From: Bettongia penicillata ogilbyi
Lineage: Eukaryota > Chordata > Mammalia > Diprotodontia > Potoroidae
Direction: 5' to 3'
Assembly: GCA_023548195.1 (NCBI GenBank)
Contig: JAJHZJ010000578.1
Span: forward strand, 150,867 to 214,866
Length of the DNA stretch: 64,000 nucleotides
Part shown: positions 58,964 through 64,000 of the stretch, piece by piece
How the letters are laid out: each line of letters begins with the position of its first letter
How positions within the stretch are numbered: position 1 is the first letter of the stretch
Notes under the pieces: generated by a model
Seen by the model: only the letters and a program-made list of their open reading frames with translations
Told to the model about the DNA's origin: nothing
Databases searched by the model: none
Made by a program: the position numbers and the translations under genes

Positions 58964-59348
58964 ACTTGGAACTTTGTAATAACACAAGAACTTACTGAGA
59001 AAAAAAAAAATCCTAATGTCAGTCTTCTAAGGCTAAATGCCTTCCACACTCAGAGAAAGAAATGTGGAAGTCACTTGCAGAATGTAGCAGATCATGTTTG
59101 TGTGGGGGTGGGTTTCAGTGTATTATGTGTTGATTTGTTATATGATTTCTTCCATTTATTTTAGTTCGACTACATAGCATGAATATAGTGAAAATGTGCT
59201 CAATAGGAAAGTATATGTAGAACCTAAACAGAATTGTATGCTGTCATGGGGAGGGAGGGGGGTATTGGGGGAAGGGTGCAGGGGATAAAATCTTAACTTT
59301 AAAGAAATGATTGTAAAACATTAAAATAAAATAAAATAAAATAAAAAA
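58964..59348 (+). other. L1 3'UTR and A-rich tail
   Basis: Contains G-rich text (59250-59275) and ends in AATAAAAT repeats (59320-59345), the usual L1 end. Confidence 0.9.
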
Positions 59349-59364
59349 AGAAAGTACTCCACTA
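59349..59364 (+). repeat. 16-bp target-site duplication, right copy
   Basis: Identical to 52474-52489. Confidence 0.96.
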
Positions 59365-59690
59365 CACCCTTGCACTATGATTCAGAAGTTGGAACAGGTA
59401 ATGCATTTGCCAAACAGCATCTAGTCCTGTATGCAGTGATAGGACAGGTGTACACTGTGATCTCTTTCTGACCAGAATTCTTTACCATCTCTTGCTTGAG
59501 AGCTCCAAAGCTGCTGCTCTTCAGTCTCCACCACTTAGTCCCACCACTGGTGTCCCATCCACATGGCTTCCTGGCCAGCCTCCACCTATATATTAGAGAT
59601 TTTTCTTTTTGACCTCCTAAGTTATATTGGGCCGCAAGAGTGTCTCACTCTAATATATTTTTGGCTCTGACACTCCAGAAGTCAATTTGA
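59365..59690 (-). mobile_element. antisense L1 5'UTR, right portion of the split host copy
   Basis: Resumes the host sequence cut at 52489. The pyrimidine/CCAC-rich text fits the complement of an L1 5'UTR. The end is uncertain because no GCCAAGATGG start could be found. Confidence 0.5.
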
Positions 59691-60305
59691 AGTGTTATTT
59701 TAAAAGTGATTGAAGATGAAAAGATTAAGTTGACTTTGTATCATATTTATTGATGCTATTTATAATTAATTGACATTTTTCCTGTAATTGATTTTGTCCA
59801 ATAACTGCTTAAGTCATGAACTTAGTTCAGAATTCAATTGTCCTGAAATGAGTTAAGATCAGAAATTCATCTCTCATGCTAATTAATGTTCTGCTTTTGC
59901 TTCAAGGAATTTTACTAACCTTGGGGGATGAGGTTTGCCAAAAGGTAGTTCGTCCCTTTATATATATTTACACCACCAAGCCATCTTTCAAGAACATCTG
60001 GTTGGCTAACCATAGAAGTTTGGGTCACTATATCTTGTGGGTGGACTCAAACCATGGACATTTCTTTGTCACAGGAGGGAAAGAAGTGGATTGTTAATCA
60101 CCTTCATTCCCAACTTGCAGCCAATCATATTGTTCCCCAAGCCTCAGCTATGTGACAAGTTATATTTCCCTCAACTCCATGATTCAGTTCTTTGCACTCC
60201 CCAGAACCCATAAAAGGGGAGGTCTTGTTTTGCTCAGGATCCCTGGCAGGAAACCAAGGTATCCATTGACCCTCACTATAGCTATGAAAAATCAGATAGA
60301 AATCT
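59691..60305. other. unassigned, possibly an LTR fragment
   Basis: CCAAT-like 'cagccaatcata' (60118) and TATA-like 'cccataaaagggg' (60206-60218) lie about 90 bp apart, as in an LTR promoter. No boundaries or TSD found. Confidence 0.25.
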
Positions 60306-60309
60306 GATA

Positions 60310-60490
60310 GAGCAAACAGCATGGTATAATAATGGACAGAGAGGTCTAGATTTAAAGCCAAATCCCATTTCTGCCCTCCCTGTGTGACCCTGAGCAAATT
60401 ATGTTTCCTCACTGGTCCTCAGTTTCCTCATCTGCAAAAGGTTGGATTAGACATCTTCTATGGTCCCATTCAATTCTACATTTACAATCT
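60310..60490 (+). mobile_element. MIR-like SINE, sense
   Basis: 'tgtgtgaccctgagcaaatta', 'cctcagtttcctcatctgcaaaagg', 'ggattagacatcttctatgg' in order. Confidence 0.75.
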
Positions 60491-60867
60491 TATGAAAGTG
60501 CCTCTGTTATAACAAGGTACAAGGGAACACTGTGGGTTAATTATACATTGTTTCAGAGTAGTGGTGCCAAGAGAGCATTTGAAAGTCCCATTGACAGCAG
60601 GAGTCACAGAAAATAGAGAATATTATTCACAGAGGTAGGAACCAAATAGCAAGACACAAAATTTCAATCTCATTTCCCTTTAACAGAGGTGACTTTTTTA
60701 TGACTGGCACTGTATATGACTCTTCAAACTATGCGTAGGCATTGAGTAGCCTAGGGACTTGGACCAGGACTAATGCGGGTGACCAGTTCTTCCTTTGTTT
60801 TAAATAATAGTTAAAATGGAGTAAGAGGCCCACTTCTGTCCTCTATACACCCTTCCTGCCTTACCCG

Positions 60868-60905
<38 letters not shown>

Positions 60906-61424
60906 AGAAACACACTCCAACCTACTTTTTCTAGAGCAATAGTCCCCAACTTCCTGGGATCTCAGGGTCAGCATCAGGGCACAGATGAGCAAAAGGATAG
61001 AAGATGCTGTCAGGAGACTACAGAAAACAAAGTCAGAGTGTGGAAAAATCAATTGAATTTTGGCAAAGAAAAGAGAAAATAAGACAGTAAAATAATGTAC
61101 CATGCAATTGTGCTCATTGTCTGTTTCCTTATGTTCAAATAATTTCAAAAAGTCATCAGAGCAAGAAAATAGGAATGGTTCCTTTAAGTAAAAAATAATA
61201 AAGCATGTTGGGGTTTTAAAGAACTGCAGATTACGGACACCAGGTAAGTTAATGAGTATTATATGCAAAACAACTCGAACTTAAACAGCAGATTTCTAGG
61301 GAGGATGAAGAGTAACTGATAGGGTGGTTTCTGTAGTAACTATAGTTTAATAGGAAGAAACAGAGGACTGGAAACAGGTTAATGCTAACCAAGAAAAAAG
61401 GATCTTGTATGATTTGTATTTCCA
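60491..61424. other. unassigned DNA with a (CA)n microsatellite
   Basis: (CA)n at 60871-60904. A 122-codon minus frame (61268-60900) is Phe/Leu-rich and unrecognised. Nothing else is visible. Confidence 0.45.
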
Positions 61425-62827
61425 TTTTTTAAATTAATTTATTTACTTTTAGTTTTCAACATTCATTTCCACAATATTTTGAGTTCCAAATTTTCTGCCC
61501 ACCTCTCCACTCCCCCACCTCAAAACATCATGCATTCTGATTACCCCTTCCCCCAAACTGCCCTCCCATCTATCATACCCCTCCCTTCCCTTATCCCAAT
61601 CTTCTCTCTTTTCTTGTAGGGCAAGATAGATTTCTATACCCCATTGCTTGTATTTCTTATTTCCCAGTAGCATGCAAAAACAATTCTCAACATTCATTCA
61701 TATAACCTTGAGTTCCAACTTCTTTTCCCTCCTCCCCCCCCACCCATCCCCACTGAGAAGGCAAGCAATTCAATATAGGATATATATAGTTTTACAAAAG
61801 ACTTCCATAATAGTCACTTTCTAAAAGAATATATTTCCTTTCATCCTATCCTGCCCCCATTTACTCTATTCTCTTTTGTCCTTGTCCCTCCCCAAAAGTG
61901 TTTACTTCTAATTACTCCCTCCTCCCATTTGCCCTCCTTTCTACCACCACTCCCAATCCCCACTTATCCCCTTCTATCCTACTTTCCTGTAGTGTAAGAT
62001 AGATTTTCACACCAAATTGAGTGTGTATGTTATTCCCTGCTTAAGCCAAGTGTGATGAAAATAAGTTGCACTTTTTCCTTCTCACCTCTCCTATTTTCCC
62101 CTACATTGAAAAAGCTTTTTCTTGCCTCTTTTATAACAGGTAATTTGCCCTGTTCCATTTCTCCCTTTCTGCTCCCAATAAAGTCCTCTCTCACTCCTTA
62201 ATTTTATTTTTTTTTAGATATCATCCCTTCTTATTCAACTCACCCCATGCCCTCCAGCCATTCAAATACTGACAAAAGTTTCAAGAGCTACAAATATTAT
62301 CTTTCCATGTAGGAATGTAAACAGTTCAACTGTAGTAAGTCCCTTATGATTTGTCTTTCCTGTTTACCTTTTCATGCTTCTTTGACTCTTATGTTTGAAA
62401 TTCTAATTTTCTATTCAGCTCTTATCTTTTCATCAAGAATGCCTGAAAGTCCTCTATTTCATTGAATGACCAGTTTTTTCCCCTGAAGTATTATATTCAG
62501 TTTTGCTGAGTAGTTGATACTTGGTTTTAATCCTAGTTCCTTTGACTTCTGGAATATCATATTTTGAGTCCTTTGATCCCTTAATGTAGAAGTTGCTAGA
62601 TCTTGTGTTATCCTGATTGTGTTACCACAATATTCAAATTGTTTCTTTCTGACTGCTTGCAATATTTTCTCCTTGACCTGGGAACTCTGGAATTTGGCTA
62701 ACACATTCCTATAATTTTTTTCTTCTTGGATCTCTTTCAGGAGATGATTTGTAGATTCTTTCAATATTTATTTTACCCTTTGGTTCTAGAATATCAGGGC
62801 AGTATTCCTTGATAATTTCATGAAAGA
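61425..62827 (-). mobile_element. ORF1-only (HAL1-like) element, antisense, 3' portion
   Basis: Minus strand: L1-like 3' terminus and tail (61425-61490), purine-rich 3' region (61490-62260), no microsatellite at the usual place, then the ORF1 C-terminal domain (62764-62459; KQFEYCGNTIRITQDLA block). It resumes at 63528 after the 5'UTR-only insertion. No ORF2 is present between the 3' terminus and ORF1. Confidence 0.8.
62811..62827 (+). repeat. 17-bp target-site duplication, left copy
   Basis: GATAATTTCATGAAAGA, identical to 63528-63544. Confidence 0.95.
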
Positions 62828-63527
62828 GGGGGAGGAGCCAAGATGGGGGAGTAGAAAAACACACATATACTAGCTCCTAACACCCAGCCCATAAAATATC
62901 TGTAGAAAAAAGAACTCCCAACAAATTCTGGAGCAGCAGAAGCCACAGAACAACGGAATGGAGGAAATTTCTGTTCCAGAGACACCTGAAAAACCGGCAC
63001 CAAAGGTCCATTGCACACCAGACCCAGAGCAGAGCCCAGCCCTGCCTTGGCCATGTGGCCCTGAGAGGAGCAGATCTGAGCAGGCTTCAGGGAGGGAATC
63101 TCCAGCTGCTGCAAAGGTCCCTCCACCCACAGGTGCAGAAGTGAGTGAGAGAGCCCTTTTGGCTGGCTGAGAGGGGAACAGGGTGTCTCCATAACTCAAG
63201 GCCCCTCGGGAGGTAGTAGCATGGGCAGCAGCAGACAGGACCTCCCAAAGCTGACAGGAGTTCAGATCCATTGTTGAAGGTCTCCACATAAACCCCCTGA
63301 GGGAACTGAGTCCTGTGAGGTGGTCCTGCCCCCACCTGAGAAACTGAACTTAATCTCACACTGAATAGTAGCCCTGCCCACACCTGAGCACCTGAATTTA
63401 ATCTTACACTGAATAGCAGCCCCACCCCTGCTCAAAGCCCTGAGGCTGGGAAGCAGCATTTGAATCTCAGACCCCAAGCACTAGCTGGCCAGATCTGGAG
63501 GCAAGGTGGGTGTGGAAAGGAATCTCA
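62828..63527 (+). mobile_element. 700-bp L1 5'UTR-only insertion without poly(A)
   Basis: Begins GGGGGAGGAGCCAAGATGG like the full-length L1 and holds GC-richer 5'UTR text. It stops abruptly at 'gaaaggaatctca' against the TSD. There is no ORF1, no 3'UTR and no A-tail. Perfect 17-bp TSDs and little decay point to a recent insertion. It contains a 48-bp tandem pair (63325-63371 and 63373-63419). Open frames on both strands (for example 63192-62818) are incidental to the GC content. Confidence 0.9.
63325..63419 (+). repeat. 48-bp tandem pair in the L1 5'UTR
   Basis: Copy 1 63325-63371, copy 2 63373-63419, each holding CACCTGAG, a CTGAA.TTAATCT core and ACACTGAATAG, with about six differences. 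Confidence 0.88.
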
Positions 63528-63544
63528 GATAATTTCATGAAAGA
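63528..63544 (+). repeat. 17-bp target-site duplication, right copy
   Basis: Identical to 62811-62827. The antisense ORF1 of the host element continues from here. Confidence 0.95.
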
Positions 63545-64000
63545 TAATGTCTAGGCTGTTCATTTGATCATGGCTTTCAGGTAGTCCCATGATTTTTAAA
63601 TTATGTCTCCTGGATCAATTTTCCAGGTCAGTAGTTTTTCCAATGATTTCCAATGTTTTTCCAATCTTCTATTTTTTCATTCTTTTGGTTTTATTTTGTG
63701 ATTTCTAGGTTTCTCATAAAGTCATTAGCTTCCATCTGCTCTATTCTAATTTAAAAAAAAAAACTACTCTATTCAGTGAGCTTTTGAACCTCCTTTTGCA
63801 TTTGGCTAATTCTGCTTTTTAAAGCATTCTTCTCCTAATTGGCTTTTTGGACCTCTTTTTCCTTTTGAGTTAGTCTATTCTTAAAGGTATTATTTTCTTC
63901 AGCATTTTTTTGGTCTCCTTCAGCAATCTGTTGACTCATTTTTCTTGATTTTCTTGCATTGCTTTCATTTCTCTTCCCAATTTTTCCTCCACCTCTCTTA
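63528..64000 (-). mobile_element. ORF1-only (HAL1-like) element, antisense, 5' portion (runs off right edge)
   Basis: Continues the ORF1 cut at 62827: 'catgatttttaaattatgtctcctgg' near 63588, coiled-coil complement 63720-64000. Its 5' end lies outside the window. Confidence 0.75.

Larger units (their letters stand above)
52490..59348 (+). mobile_element. full-length L1 retrotransposon (about 6.86 kb), inactive
   Basis: Complete from a GGGGGCGGAGCCAAGATGG 5' end to an (AAAAT)n/A tail, between perfect 16-bp TSDs. Order: CpG-rich 5'UTR (52490-53474), ORF1 (53475-54560), purine-rich spacer (54561-55120), ORF2 (55121-58963), 3'UTR (58964 to about 59310) and tail. It is the least decayed element here, so probably the youngest long insertion, and it sits in an older antisense L1. 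One stop in ORF1, and three stops plus three -1 frameshifts in ORF2, make it non-autonomous today. Confidence 0.97.
62262..64000 (-). pseudogene. L1-type ORF1, split by an insertion and running off the edge
   Basis: The C-terminal domain (about 62290-62810) and, beyond the inserted 700 bp, the RNA-binding domain and coiled coil (63528-64000) are on one strand in family order. An A-run at 63752-63763 and other indels break the frame, and the N-terminus lies outside the window. Confidence 0.7.

Noticed and set aside
62818..63477. Several 70-139-codon frames on both strands
   Set aside because: Lie on the GC-richer L1 5'UTR insertion, overlap each other and cross its boundary with the host element.

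Overview
This window looks like marsupial intergenic DNA. It is AT-rich and I see no host exon, tRNA or rRNA gene that I can support. It is packed with repeats typical of marsupials: L1 copies whose 5' ends all carry a GGAGCCAAGATGG-type start, tRNA-headed SINEs with an RTE-like tail (MAR1-like), a second SINE family with a long body (WSINE-like), MIR-like SINEs, 3' ends of L2/CR1-clade LINEs in both orientations, and many microsatellites. The species cannot be fixed from sequence alone.

Layout. 1-2303 holds two antisense L1-type 5' ends, one inside the other. 2304-9560 is MIR-like SINEs, L2-clade 3' ends and unassigned DNA. 9560-14085 holds an old sense L1 5' end and an internally deleted sense L1. 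14086-20394 is L2-clade fragments, SINEs and a (TC)n tract. 20395-23590 is the 3' end of an L1 split by an ORF1-only element with a perfect 15-bp target-site duplication (TSD). 24300-25960 is a decayed L2-clade LINE with a recognisable YADD motif, split by a SINE. 26217-29074 is a full-length antisense ORF1-only element with a 16-bp TSD. 29091-42650 is sparse: SINEs, L2-clade pieces, microsatellites, an old L1 piece and two stretches that could be conserved regulatory DNA. 42670-47815 is an old antisense L1 carrying a processed SUMO2 pseudogene. 47815-59690 is another antisense L1, broken first by an ORF1-only element (48014-50354) and then by a full-length L1 (52490-59348, 16-bp perfect TSD). 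61425-64000 is an antisense ORF1-only element broken by a 700-bp insertion that is L1 5'UTR alone, with a perfect 17-bp TSD and no poly(A) tail.

How the parts relate. The full-length L1 shows the autonomous plan: CpG-rich 5'UTR, ORF1, a long purine-rich spacer, ORF2 (endonuclease, reverse transcriptase, CCHC knuckle), 3'UTR. It is dead: one stop in ORF1, three stops and three -1 frameshifts in ORF2. At least four other copies keep the 5'UTR, ORF1 and spacer but go straight to an L1-like 3' end without ORF2. This is the half-L1 (HAL1) plan and implies mobilisation by ORF2p supplied from other L1s. These copies share internal landmarks, so they look like a propagated family and not independent deletions. 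No gene in the window looks intact.
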